In this document: positions 8,396-15,840 of the stretch, in pieces | Numbering within the stretch: position 1 is the first letter of the stretch | Layout of the letters: every line of letters starts with the position of its first letter | Origin: Anaerolineae bacterium | Lineage (GTDB): Bacteria > Chloroflexota > Anaerolineae > UBA1429 | Length of the DNA stretch: 20,196 nucleotides | Assembly (NCBI GenBank): GCA_007123335.1 | Contig: SKLG01000022.1 | Location: 1-20,196, forward strand | Reading direction: 5' to 3' | The notes under the pieces: generated by a model | The model's input: only the letters and a program-made list of their open reading frames with translations | The model's database searches: none | What the model was told of the DNA's origin: nothing | Program-made: the position numbers and the translations under genes

Positions 8396-10093
8396 TCACA
8401 GGGAACCGTCGATAATCACGTCCACCAGTGTCGGGCCATCGGTGTTGAGCGCGTCGTCTAGAGCGCCCCGCAGAGCATCGGACTGCTCGACGCGCCAGGC
8501 GCGCAGCCCCAAGCCTTCGGCGATGCGCGTGAAATCGATCTCAGGATCCCCCAAATCGGTGCCCAGGAACGCAAGGTCGGCGGTGGCTTCCTCGCCCAGA
8601 TGGCGGATGAGATTCACTTTAAGGATGCGGTAGGAGCTATTGTTGCACAGGATATAGGTTATCGGCAAGCGGAGGCGTGCTGCTGTCCACAGAGCTTGGA
8701 TGGCATAAAGCGCCGAGCCGTCGCCGATCACGGCCACGACTTTGCGCTCGGGCTGGGCCAGGGCGACGCCTATAGCCGCTCCGCAACCCCAGCCGATGGC
8801 TCCGCCGCGCAAAAAGTAGAAATCACCAGGGCGCGAGAAGGTTAGCGAGCGGTGCAGCGGGGGGCTGGTGGTCAGCGCCTCATCGATGATCACCGCGTTT
8901 TCGGGCAACGCGTCGGCAAGAGTGAGGGTCAAGCGAGCGGGGGCGATGGGCGCGTTCTGCGCAGCGTCGGTCTCCCAACTCGCCCGCGCCTCGGCGACGA
9001 ATGTCTCGCGACGCTGACGCGATTCTTGCGCCGCCGTTCGTATTCGCTCTTGCGCTCGATCATGGTGTTTGGCTGACAACCGCATCTCGATTTCAGCCAG
9101 CAACTCGGCAAGCCCGGTCTTGGGATCGCCGACCAATCCGACCTCTGCCGCGTAGATCATATCCACAGCCCAGGGGCTGGAGTCGAGGTGCAAGAGTGTG
9201 GTGGTGGGGCCAAAGGCGTCCCGAGGCCGATAGAGAAAAGGGGTCAATACGTCGGCACCGACGGCGAGCACGACATCGGCCTCACGTAGCATATGCAGCG
9301 AGGTGCTGAACCAGGGGCTGAGTACGCCGCGAAATAGAGGATGATCGGTGGGAAAGACCTGCTCTGAATGATAGACGGCGTAAACGGGCGCCCCCAGGCG
9401 TTCGGCAAGCTGTAACGCTTCGGCCTGCGCCCCGGATTGCGCCACGCGATCGCCGAACAGCAACAGGGGGTGCTCGGCTGCACCGAGCAGCTCTGCTGCG
9501 CGCAACAGGCCCTGATGATCGGGGCGAGTACGCGTATAGACAGTGGCCGGCGACAGACTTTCGATATCGGCGCTTTCCTCCAGCACATTCATGGGTAGCG
9601 AAACAAACACCGGCCCGCTAGGTGGCTGGGTTGCTACTTTGAACGCCCGACGCAGGACCATGGGCAGATCGGTGGCGTGGAGCACCTCGGTGGCCCACTT
9701 GGTAAAGGGGCGGGCCATGGGCACCAGGTCGGCCCATAGTGCCGGCTCTTGCTGATAGGTACGTGTGTCGGACTGACCGGCCAGCACCAACAGCGGCGTT
9801 CCACCTCGGTAGGCGTTATAGAGGCCCGATAGCCCGTTAGCCAGACCGGCCGAGCCGTGCAGGTGAGCTATTGCAACGCGGTTGTGGCCGGCTGTGTCTG
9901 TTGCTCGGGCATAGCCATCGGCCATGCCCATGACGCCAGCCTCCTGTAGCCCGAGGACGTAGGTTAGCTGCGGATAGCGCTCGAGGGCCACCATAAAGGG
10001 CGCCTCGGTGGTGCCGGGGTTGCCAAAGATATAACGCACGCCGTGGCTGAGCAGGCTCTCCATGACTGCCTGCGCACCGGACATGATCGCCAT
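8396..10093 (-). CDS. Thiamine-diphosphate-dependent decarboxylase, benzoylformate decarboxylase-like
   Basis: A 565-residue enzyme with the standard three-domain ThDP fold (N-terminal Pyr, middle, C-terminal PP domain), similar in length to benzoylformate decarboxylase (about 530) and acetolactate synthase large subunits. Glu51 in LQEAGV is the ThDP-activating Glu. His79 in HLHGSAG matches the active-site His of benzoylformate decarboxylase in its LHSAAG motif, which favours 2-keto-acid decarboxylation over acetolactate synthesis. The ThDP/Mg motif is GDGSA (457-461) through NN (484-485). The ATG at 10093 has GGAGG seven bases upstream (10105-10101); another ATG three codons in is less well placed. 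It lies 37 bp after the histidine kinase and 18 bp before the MtaA-like gene, so it is probably co-transcribed with both. The substrate is not determinable; alternatives are other 2-keto-acid decarboxylases or a catabolic carboligase. Confidence 0.85.
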   Translation of the reverse strand: MAIMSGAQAVMESLLSHGVRYIFGNPGTTEAPFMVALERYPQLTYVLGLQEAGVMGMADGYARATDTAGHNRVAIAHLHGSAGLANGLSGLYNAYRGGTPLLVLAGQSDTRTYQQEPALWADLVPMARPFTKWATEVLHATDLPMVLRRAFKVATQPPSGPVFVSLPMNVLEESADIESLSPATVYTRTRPDHQGLLRAAELLGAAEHPLLLFGDRVAQSGAQAEALQLAERLGAPVYAVYHSEQVFPTDHPLFRGVLSPWFSTSLHMLREADVVLAVGADVLTPFLYRPRDAFGPTTTLLHLDSSPWAVDMIYAAEVGLVGDPKTGLAELLAEIEMRLSAKHHDRAQERIRTAAQESRQRRETFVAEARASWETDAAQNAPIAPARLTLTLADALPENAVIIDEALTTSPPLHRSLTFSRPGDFYFLRGGAIGWGCGAAIGVALAQPERKVVAVIGDGSALYAIQALWTAARLRLPITYILCNNSSYRILKVNLIRHLGEEATADLAFLGTDLGDPEIDFTRIAEGLGLRAWRVEQSDALRGALDDALNTDGPTLVDVIIDGSL

Positions 10094-10130
10094 GGCCTTT
10101 CCTCCAAATTGTTGATGCTTGCGCGATGAC

Positions 10131-12338
10131 CTATACGCGCGAGCTGTGGTGCTCGGCCAACGCTTCGTGCACCACGCGGGCCAGACGCTGAATGCTAAAG
10201 GGCTTGCTGATCATTCTTGTGTCAGAATCGAGGCCGCCGCGGGCGCTGATCATCTCCTCCGTATAGCCCGAGATATAGATCACCGGCACGCCAGGTAGCT
10301 CGGTGCGCAGCGCGGTGACCAGAGTGGGCCCGCTCATGCCCGGCATGATCACATCCGTTACCACGAGGTCGACGGTGAGCCCACTGGCGCATAGCGCCAG
10401 GGCCTCGGTGCCGTTTGCGGCCAGCTCGACGGTGTATCCCAGGTCCTGGAGCATGCGCATGATCAGCTCCCGTACGTAATCCTGATCTTCTACCACCAGG
10501 ATATGGCCGCTGCCACGAGGGGCTTCGCAGAGCCTTTCGTCTTTGTGATGTAACGCTGTACGCACCCTCAGTAGAGGGAAGAAAAGGTGGAAGGTGGTGC
10601 CTATGCCAGGCTCGCTTTGTACCTCCACGGTGCCGCCCAGATCCTGGAGCACACTGTAGACGATAGCCAGGCCCAGCCCAGTGCCCTTGCCCACCTCTTT
10701 CGTGGTGAAAAAGGGTTCAAAGAGATGGCTCAGAGTGTTGGCGTCCATACCTATGCCGGTATCACGAACACGGATAACCGCATAGAGTCCGGGCTCGGCG
10801 TCGAGATAGGGGGGCATCTCGTCGGCGCCCAGCTCGCAGATGTCGGTAGAGATGATCAGAGAGCCGTTGGGTGAACCAGGATGCATACCCGGACGTTCGC
10901 CAATCGCCAGCGTCTCAAAGATGGCATCGCGGGCGTTGATGGCCAGATTGATGATGATCTGTTCGATCTGACCAGCAGCGGCGTATATCGGGGGTAGGTC
11001 TTTCTTCAGATCCAGTTCGAGCTCGATCTCCTCCCCTAGAATACGTTGTAGGATCTTGGCCATGCTGACGAGTAGCTCGTTCAGATCAAGGTGGTCGATC
11101 TGCTCGTCAGAAACCTGCGCCTCTCGTCGGCTAAAGGCTAAAAGTCGTTGGGTGAGATCGGCGGCGCGGCGCCCAGCGTGGCGGATCTGTTGCAGATCTT
11201 CGTAGGATGGATCCTGCGGCGAGAGATGAGCCAACTGTACATCGCTATAGCCGTTGATCACCGTCAGCAAGTTGTTGAAATCGTGGGCGATTCCTCCCGC
11301 CAGGCGACCGATGGCTTCCATCTTGGCCGCCTGATAGAGCTGGCGCTCCAGTCGTTTGCGCTCGGAGATATCCTCCACCAATGCCAAAGCGCTGGTGATC
11401 TCATCGCTCTCGTTGCGGATAGGCTGCACACGATAGCGCAGCTCGACATCGTGGCCGCTCAACGTATAGTGGCGCTCCACTTCGCGGGCCTCACCGCTAT
11501 GCAGGCAACTGCCGATATCCTCGGCCATGCCCGTCCGGATCATGATAGGATCGAGAAGCACGTTTATCGGCTGCTCCCGCGTGGTAAGCAGTGACTCAAA
11601 GCCGGGCATCTCGAGCAGAGCCGCGTTCGCCTCCGTCAGGCTGCCGTCTACATCCACCGACAGGATGCCCAATGGAGCGCTTTCCACCAGATGGCGATAC
11701 TCGCGCTCACTCTGTCTCAAGGCTTCCTCGGTGACTCGCTGCTGGGTAATCTCGGTGCACACGCCCAAAACATGGTCGTGGAACTGCTCGCCCACCATGG
11801 GTACCATGACGGTCCGGAACCAGCGCTCATGTCCCTGGGCATTCACCACCAAGTCGGTCCATTCCTGCCCCACACGAGTCTTGCGCACCTGCTCATCATA
11901 TTGCATATGTCTCTCGGCCCGAGCGCGGTCCAGACCGAGTTTCTCCGCCAGATCGAGAGGGTCAAGTCCTTGCGCCTCTTGAGCCGAGATGCCATAGAGC
12001 TTGCCCAATGCCTGATTGGCCAACACAAAGCGGCTCAGGCCATCACGGACAAAGACGATATTGGGATTCAGATCGATGGCCAAACGTGGCAATGCTTGAC
12101 TGAGCTGAGTGCTATCAGTGGTTAGATCCTGGGCAGAGGGTTGGTTGTACGGCTCTTGTCGTCGCGCCGGAAAAGAGGGCGATATCAGGTCATCGCCATC
12201 TTGAACGCGAGGTGTCTGACCCTGCAATCGCTGGAGCTGCATATTGAGATCGGCAATAGTCTGCAGCGCTTGCGCTAGCTGGCTCTGCAGTCTGCACTCA
12301 TTGGGGGTGCATCCCTCGTGCTTTGAACTGGCGTCCAT
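10131..12338 (-). CDS. Soluble hybrid sensor histidine kinase (PAS-PAS-HisKA-HATPase-REC)
   Basis: A 735-residue signalling kinase with no transmembrane segment or signal peptide, so it probably senses a cytoplasmic cue through its PAS domains. Order: a short coiled coil (about 15-40), a low-complexity linker, PAS 1 (about 85-200), PAS 2 (about 210-325), HisKA with phospho-acceptor His352 in GGIAHDFNNLL, HATPase_c with N-box NLAINARDA (464-472), G1 DTGIGM (526-531) and G2 GKGTGLGLA (550-558), then a C-terminal receiver (about 612-730) with acidic pocket Glu617/Asp618, phospho-acceptor Asp662 (TDVIMPG), Ser690 and Lys712 (SKPF). All catalytic residues are present. The ATG at 12338 has AGGAG five bases upstream. 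No DNA-binding output protein follows, so the phosphorelay partner is elsewhere. It is followed after 37 bp by the ThDP enzyme, which suggests shared transcription. Confidence 0.92.
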   Translation of the reverse strand: MDASSKHEGCTPNECRLQSQLAQALQTIADLNMQLQRLQGQTPRVQDGDDLISPSFPARRQEPYNQPSAQDLTTDSTQLSQALPRLAIDLNPNIVFVRDGLSRFVLANQALGKLYGISAQEAQGLDPLDLAEKLGLDRARAERHMQYDEQVRKTRVGQEWTDLVVNAQGHERWFRTVMVPMVGEQFHDHVLGVCTEITQQRVTEEALRQSEREYRHLVESAPLGILSVDVDGSLTEANAALLEMPGFESLLTTREQPINVLLDPIMIRTGMAEDIGSCLHSGEAREVERHYTLSGHDVELRYRVQPIRNESDEITSALALVEDISERKRLERQLYQAAKMEAIGRLAGGIAHDFNNLLTVINGYSDVQLAHLSPQDPSYEDLQQIRHAGRRAADLTQRLLAFSRREAQVSDEQIDHLDLNELLVSMAKILQRILGEEIELELDLKKDLPPIYAAAGQIEQIIINLAINARDAIFETLAIGERPGMHPGSPNGSLIISTDICELGADEMPPYLDAEPGLYAVIRVRDTGIGMDANTLSHLFEPFFTTKEVGKGTGLGLAIVYSVLQDLGGTVEVQSEPGIGTTFHLFFPLLRVRTALHHKDERLCEAPRGSGHILVVEDQDYVRELIMRMLQDLGYTVELAANGTEALALCASGLTVDLVVTDVIMPGMSGPTLVTALRTELPGVPVIYISGYTEEMISARGGLDSDTRMISKPFSIQRLARVVHEALAEHHSSRV

Positions 12339-12481
12339 GCATACTCCTGTCCCCCCACATGCCGCAATCTCGTACTATGACACTTGATAACACCTATTAC
12401 CTCGTAGGCGGCCCCCCAGCACGCTTACGACACGGACGTTTGACCATGGTTCTATATCGAGCCCATGGGTCTCGTATGGTA
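12339..12481 (-). other. 143-bp gap inside the minus-strand run, with two CCATGG-centred palindromes
   Basis: This is the largest gap in the minus-strand run and separates the kinase pair from the histidine kinase. It holds two 8-bp palindromes, ACCATGGT (12443-12450) and CCCATGGG (12462-12469), with centres 19 bp apart, roughly two helical turns. On the minus strand they could form a weak hairpin, but no U-tract follows. No convincing -35/-10 pair was found; CATAGT near the histidine kinase start is the best -10-like match and lacks a -35 partner. The run may continue through this gap or be reset here by a regulated promoter. Confidence 0.35.
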
Positions 12482-13237
12482 TCAGGCGTTGATGTTCATA
12501 TACTCGTCGCTGGCTGTCTGGCCTTGGCTGCGAAGCTCGTCGGGCTTTTTCATTTCGCCAACGATATTGGCCACTCCGGCGCAAAGCTCCACAAACACCT
12601 TATGGATGCTCTGTGTGGCATCGATATTATAGAAACCAAACTCATCCCCTAGCCGATCAAAGGCAGCCAGCATTTTGTTCTGATACACGGTAAAGCTGGT
12701 GTAATAATCTGAGTACCCGAGAAAGTCCATGCCTGACTCCCAGTAATCGAATCCACGGGAGGTCAGAACACGGGGCATCAGATGCTCCACGTCGGTGCGA
12801 AGGTAAAAGATCGCATCAGGCACCAGCGCAAAACCCATGCAGCGGCGCACCCACTCCTTGTCCAGGCCACGGACCTCGGCCCGAGCGATGAGGGAGTAGA
12901 TATAGCGATCGGTCAGCACCACGAATCCGGCGCGCAGGGCGGGGATAATGTCGCGCTCGAGCCGATCGGCAAAGTCAGCGGCGTAGAATAGGGTCATGGT
13001 AAGATCGCCCAATGTGTGTCCCCGTTTAGCCTCATCGATCCCCTTGCCGGCCAACATCGAACGACGCAGGCCACTGGAGGAGACGGCATAGCCGTTAGCC
13101 TCTAGCCACTCGCGCAATAGGGCAATCTGGGTCGAGCGCCCAACGCCATCTGGGCCTTCGAGGACGATCAGCTTCCCCGAGAAATCCATATGCTGAAAAG
13201 CGGGCAGGCCGTGGCCATAGAACTGCACCTGGGTCAT
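12482..13237 (-). CDS. Thymidylate kinase-like P-loop protein with Arg in the Walker A Lys position
   Basis: A 251-residue paralogue of the preceding gene with the TMK-like layout: P-loop near the N-terminus, a DRY motif (110-112) and an ALRAG-FVVLTDRY strand. The Walker A reads GPDGVGRST (28-36), with Arg34 where the catalytic P-loop Lys normally stands. The two proteins also share C-terminal features such as Y(W/Y)E(S/A)G(M/L)D. The upstream gene stops one base before this ATG, and its last codons contain AGGAGG (13251-13246) eight bases upstream, so translation is probably coupled. The Arg may abolish or alter ATP hydrolysis, making this a regulatory or structural partner of the intact paralogue, or it may be tolerated. 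Phosphorylation of dTMP is not demonstrated; the substrate may be another nucleotide or small molecule. Confidence 0.8.
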   Translation of the reverse strand: MTQVQFYGHGLPAFQHMDFSGKLIVLEGPDGVGRSTQIALLREWLEANGYAVSSSGLRRSMLAGKGIDEAKRGHTLGDLTMTLFYAADFADRLERDIIPALRAGFVVLTDRYIYSLIARAEVRGLDKEWVRRCMGFALVPDAIFYLRTDVEHLMPRVLTSRGFDYWESGMDFLGYSDYYTSFTVYQNKMLAAFDRLGDEFGFYNIDATQSIHKVFVELCAGVANIVGEMKKPDELRSQGQTASDEYMNINA

Positions 13238-13238
13238 C

Positions 13239-13991
13239 CTACGTACCTCCTGCTAGATGGTCGAGATAGCGTCCGGAGAGGTGCTCTTCAGCGATCACCT
13301 GTCGCCAGGGGTTTGGCTCGGCGCGCATGGCGCCTACCAAATGAGGCTCGATGATCTCGCGCACCATTTGCTGTTGCGTGACCAATGGCAACGAGGCATC
13401 TACGAGAGTAAGCCCGTATTCGTCGCTGATGGCATCGTACTCGCGCAAGATGCGCCCCTGAAAGATGCGATAGCTCTCGAACGCGTCGTCGCTGAGGCCC
13501 ATGTCGAGGCCGGCCTCATAGTATTTCAGGTTGGGTCGTCCGGTGATGATGCGACGCAAAGACTCGTCGAGGGGCACCTTGAAATAGAGGGCGACGGTGG
13601 GAATGCAGGCGAAGGAGTAGACATCGCGCACCCAGTCGCGATCGACGCCGCGGGCAGCATCGCGGGCAAAGGCCGTATACACATAACGATCGGCGAGAAC
13701 GATGGCTCCGGCCCGCAGAGCGGGCAGAATCTGTTGTTGATGTCGATTGGCGAAATCCACGGCGTGAATGAGGCTAAAGGTCGTCGGTGTGAGCAGCTTT
13801 TTCTTTTTGCCGCGTTTGGTCGTGGCTTGAACGAGAGGGGAAGAGTTCCACTCTGAAAAGGCCACGGCATAGCCCGAGGCGACGAGCCATTTATGCAACA
13901 GATCTAGCTGGGTGCTCTTGCCCGAGCCGTCGATGCCTTCTACGATAAAAAGACGTCCTGGCAAGGCGGTTCCGTCGGGTAGTTTGGCCAT
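13239..13991 (-). CDS. Thymidylate kinase-like P-loop NMP kinase (intact Walker A)
   Basis: A 250-residue protein of the thymidylate kinase/dNK-like P-loop group; TMK converts dTMP to dTDP with ATP. The Walker A GIDGSGKST (19-27) is canonical with Lys25, and DRY (101-103) follows a hydrophobic strand as in TMK. It is longer than typical bacterial TMK (about 210) because of a C-terminal extension, and has a basic GKKKK stretch near 61-65. The ATG at 13991 has AAGGAG (14004-13999) seven bases upstream. It is the first gene of the minus-strand run, behind a promoter at 14064-14036, and is followed one base after its stop by a paralogue with an altered Walker A. Without the rest of the genome it is unclear whether this is the housekeeping TMK or a specialised relative, so no symbol is given. 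Confidence 0.82.
   Translation of the reverse strand: MAKLPDGTALPGRLFIVEGIDGSGKSTQLDLLHKWLVASGYAVAFSEWNSSPLVQATTKRGKKKKLLTPTTFSLIHAVDFANRHQQQILPALRAGAIVLADRYVYTAFARDAARGVDRDWVRDVYSFACIPTVALYFKVPLDESLRRIITGRPNLKYYEAGLDMGLSDDAFESYRIFQGRILREYDAISDEYGLTLVDASLPLVTQQQMVREIIEPHLVGAMRAEPNPWRQVIAEEHLSGRYLDHLAGGT
13246..13251 (-). promoter_or_regulatory. Ribosome binding site embedded in the 3' end of the first kinase gene
   Basis: AGGAGG on the minus strand lies within the last codons of the upstream kinase (encoding its Gly-Gly tail), eight bases before the ATG at 13237. Together with the one-base gap between genes, it points to translational coupling and a fixed ratio of the two paralogues. Confidence 0.75.
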
Positions 13992-14035
13992 GAGATTGCT
14001 CCTTGCCCTGGGCTAACGCAAGCTGTCGTATCGAC

Positions 14036-14064
14036 ATTCTATCGATCTGGCGGGTGTGCGTCAA
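14036..14064 (-). promoter_or_regulatory. Sigma70-type promoter for the kinase-led minus-strand operon
   Basis: On the minus strand, TTGACG (14064-14059) and TAGAAT (14041-14036) are separated by 17 bp; each hexamer matches five of six consensus bases. A start near 14029 would give a leader of about 38 nt containing the AAGGAG of the first kinase gene. It sits in the 139-bp gap (13992-14130) between the propeller gene and the kinase. No convincing terminator for the propeller gene was seen in that gap, so some read-through is possible. Confidence 0.65.
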
Positions 14065-14130
14065 ACATGCTGATGATGAGCTGGATGAGTCCCCTGAAGG
14101 GAGCCTATTCGCAGGGCTATTGCTGAATGC

Positions 14131-15705
14131 TCAACGATTTCGCTGCCAAACGATGATCTGCTTGCCCAAGACACCAGCGGAGCCTGTTTCAGGCGCTAGA
14201 TTGGTGGACTCGCTCATGAACACCACGTGGTGACCATCGGCCGAGATGGTTGGCCAGTAGTTGGGACCATTGGCGGCATGGCCATCGGGGTCTTGGCTCA
14301 AGCAGACCGTAATGCCTGAAACGCGATCGCGAAGGAACACCTGGGCATGTCCACCCGTGTCTCCGGCCACCAGGTCTGTGGCGAGGGACGAAAACACGAC
14401 ATAACGGCCATCGGCGCTCACTGAAGGGGCGTCGCTAGAGCCGTTCGCCGGCAACCCAGAAGGGGTGACGCTGACCCGCTCTGTGAGGCTATCGCTTTGC
14501 GTCCAAGGTCGGATCAGGATGTGGCTGGTGGGCGTATTGGGCGAGGCCCCCAGACCTGCATCAGACACGATATTGGTCGCCGTAGAGACATAAGCGACAT
14601 AGCGGCCGTCCGCCGAAAACGTTGGCGCCCAGGAAGGACCATTGCTATCCCCGCCATTCCAGGCTTGGCTGATACGCGACGTGCGTCCCAGGGAACCATC
14701 GTACACATAGATGTCATCCATACTATTATGGTCGCCCATCGCCGGATTATCGGCAACGGTCTGGAATGCGATATAACGCCCATCGGCCGAGAGAGCCGGC
14801 CGCACGTTGGGGCCAATGACGTCAACGCTCACGCGCACGATGGCGCCAGTGATCAAATCCTGGACAAAGACCTCGCGGCGATCCATGGCTGAGGAACCAG
14901 GCATCAGCTCTGGCGATGCCGAATCAAAGGCCAATAACGCACCATCGGCGCTGAGGGCCGGCCGTTCGGCGCCGTAGGTCAGATCTGCGTAAAAGGGGGT
15001 CAATCCTCCTCGCCAGAGGTCCGATTGTCCGATGCGCCACAAGTAGACATCGGGCGCATGATTGCGATCCTCTGGGACGAGCGCAGCCATCGTGTCAAAG
15101 GCGACCAATTGACCGTTGCCAGAGAGGACGATACGTCCTACGGCGCCCACGTCAGCCAAGTCTTTGTCGCCGATGGCTTCTTCAGAGTGTAGGAAGGCTG
15201 CAATCTGTGCGGGAATCCCTCGCCGTTCACCGGTCTCGAGATCGACGTGATAGAGGCGGGGATAAGCGTCGGTTGTGGCGGCGGCGCCCGTGGCTGTGAC
15301 CAGATTGGTAGCGGTGGACACAAAGGCAACATGACGTCCGTTGGCGGATAGTGCGGGCATGAGGCAATCACCATTCGCCGGCTGGCCATGGTCGTCGACG
15401 CTGACAAGCGTCAATGTCCCACCTGAGGGGCCGAGGCGGTCCGGTTCACCGGGATCCGGAGTGGGTTCAGGGGTGGGTAGCATCGGCGGTGTGGGCAGCC
15501 CCTGAGGTGTTGGCTGCAATATAGCGTTCTTGATCACCAGTGGCAGACTCAGGTGCGCCTGGGCAGACAATATACGCGCCGGAGCCGAGTGCCTGAGTAC
15601 AGGCCCCTGGGCAGAGAGGCTTATACGGAGGGCCATGCCTACGGCCAGAACGGCCAGCCAACGGATGATACGGATGTGTCGAGGGAGCTTTGCTTTTGGC
15701 TTCAT
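14131..15705 (-). CDS. Secreted/anchored seven-repeat TolB/PD40-type beta-propeller protein
   Basis: A protein of 524 residues from the ATG at 15705. The N-terminus is basic (MKPKAKLPRHIRIIR) followed by a hydrophobic stretch, LAVLAVGMALRISLSA, as in a signal peptide or anchor. Then come LPLVIKN and a Pro/Thr-rich linker (PTPQGLPTPPMLPTPEPTP), and finally seven degenerate repeats of the type S-A-D-G-R-Y-V-A-F-x-S-x-A-T-N-L-V, probably one per blade of a seven-bladed propeller exposed outside the membrane. No catalytic motif was seen; a binding or scaffold role is inferred. A GTG at 15726 extends the frame seven codons but has no Shine-Dalgarno and falls in the spacer of the promoter, so the ATG is preferred. 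It has its own promoter and is divergent from the plus-strand operon. Confidence 0.82.
   Translation of the reverse strand: MKPKAKLPRHIRIIRWLAVLAVGMALRISLSAQGPVLRHSAPARILSAQAHLSLPLVIKNAILQPTPQGLPTPPMLPTPEPTPDPGEPDRLGPSGGTLTLVSVDDHGQPANGDCLMPALSANGRHVAFVSTATNLVTATGAAATTDAYPRLYHVDLETGERRGIPAQIAAFLHSEEAIGDKDLADVGAVGRIVLSGNGQLVAFDTMAALVPEDRNHAPDVYLWRIGQSDLWRGGLTPFYADLTYGAERPALSADGALLAFDSASPELMPGSSAMDRREVFVQDLITGAIVRVSVDVIGPNVRPALSADGRYIAFQTVADNPAMGDHNSMDDIYVYDGSLGRTSRISQAWNGGDSNGPSWAPTFSADGRYVAYVSTATNIVSDAGLGASPNTPTSHILIRPWTQSDSLTERVSVTPSGLPANGSSDAPSVSADGRYVVFSSLATDLVAGDTGGHAQVFLRDRVSGITVCLSQDPDGHAANGPNYWPTISADGHHVVFMSESTNLAPETGSAGVLGKQIIVWQRNR
14170..15370 (-). repeat. Seven in-protein PD40-like repeats
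   Basis: The core SADGRYVAF (variants SANGRHVAF, SGNGQLVAF, SADGALLAF, SADGRYIAF, SADGRYVAY, SADGRYVVF, SADGHHVVF) recurs across the propeller region at roughly 45 to 70 residue spacing. The DNA shows the matching recurrent 'gccatcggc' theme on the plus strand. The boundaries given are approximate. Exactly eight core matches were listed if the second, most divergent one is counted separately from its neighbours; seven to eight blades are therefore possible. Confidence 0.55.
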
Positions 15706-15713
15706 GGCGGCGT

Positions 15714-15742
15714 ATTGTAAGGGCACTGGGAGAGTCTGTCAA
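15714..15742 (-). promoter_or_regulatory. Near-consensus sigma70-type promoter giving a leaderless propeller-gene mRNA
   Basis: On the minus strand, TTGACA (15742-15737, perfect) and TACAAT (15719-15714, five of six) are spaced by 17 bp. Only eight bases separate the -10 box from the ATG at 15705, so transcription should begin at or within two bases of the start codon. No Shine-Dalgarno is present, which fits leaderless initiation. Confidence 0.7.
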
Positions 15743-15753
15743 TGACACCGCGC

Positions 15754-15782
15754 TTGACCAACCTCCCCATGAATCCTATGAT
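15754..15782 (+). promoter_or_regulatory. Sigma70-type promoter for the five-gene plus-strand operon
   Basis: TTGACC (15754-15759) and TATGAT (15777-15782), each five of six to consensus, are spaced by 17 bp. The expected start near 15789 gives a leader of about 50 nt with GGGAGGT before the ATG at 15841. Its -35 is 11 bp from the -35 of the divergent propeller promoter, so one regulator or shared topology could affect both. Confidence 0.7.
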
Positions 15783-15826
15783 AGGCGCTGGCGCTATTTC
15801 GTGGTTGTTCACCCATCATCCTCATA

Positions 15827-15833
15827 GGGAGGT
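15827..15833 (+). promoter_or_regulatory. Ribosome binding site that fixes the hydrolase start
   Basis: GGGAGGT is seven bases upstream of the ATG at 15841. It supports this start over an in-frame ATG at 15742, which would lie upstream of the predicted transcription start and adds a tail that does not look like the family. Confidence 0.85.
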
Positions 15834-15840
15834 CACCCTT

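Noticed and set aside
12443..12469. Intrinsic terminator after the second kinase gene
   Set aside because: A weak bulged hairpin can be drawn on the minus strand but no U-tract follows.
13257..13856. 199-codon plus-strand open frame opposite the first kinase gene
   Set aside because: It mirrors the kinase coding sequence, has no good ribosome binding site, and shows no domain.
15706..15726. GTG start extending the propeller protein by seven codons
   Set aside because: It lies inside the spacer of the promoter and has no Shine-Dalgarno; the ATG at 15705 gives a normal signal peptide.
15742..15840. In-frame N-terminal extension of the UPF0173 hydrolase to an ATG at 15742
   Set aside because: It overlaps the promoter elements, starts upstream of the predicted transcription start, lacks a ribosome binding site, and the ATG at 15841 has GGGAGGT at good spacing and a family-like N-terminus.
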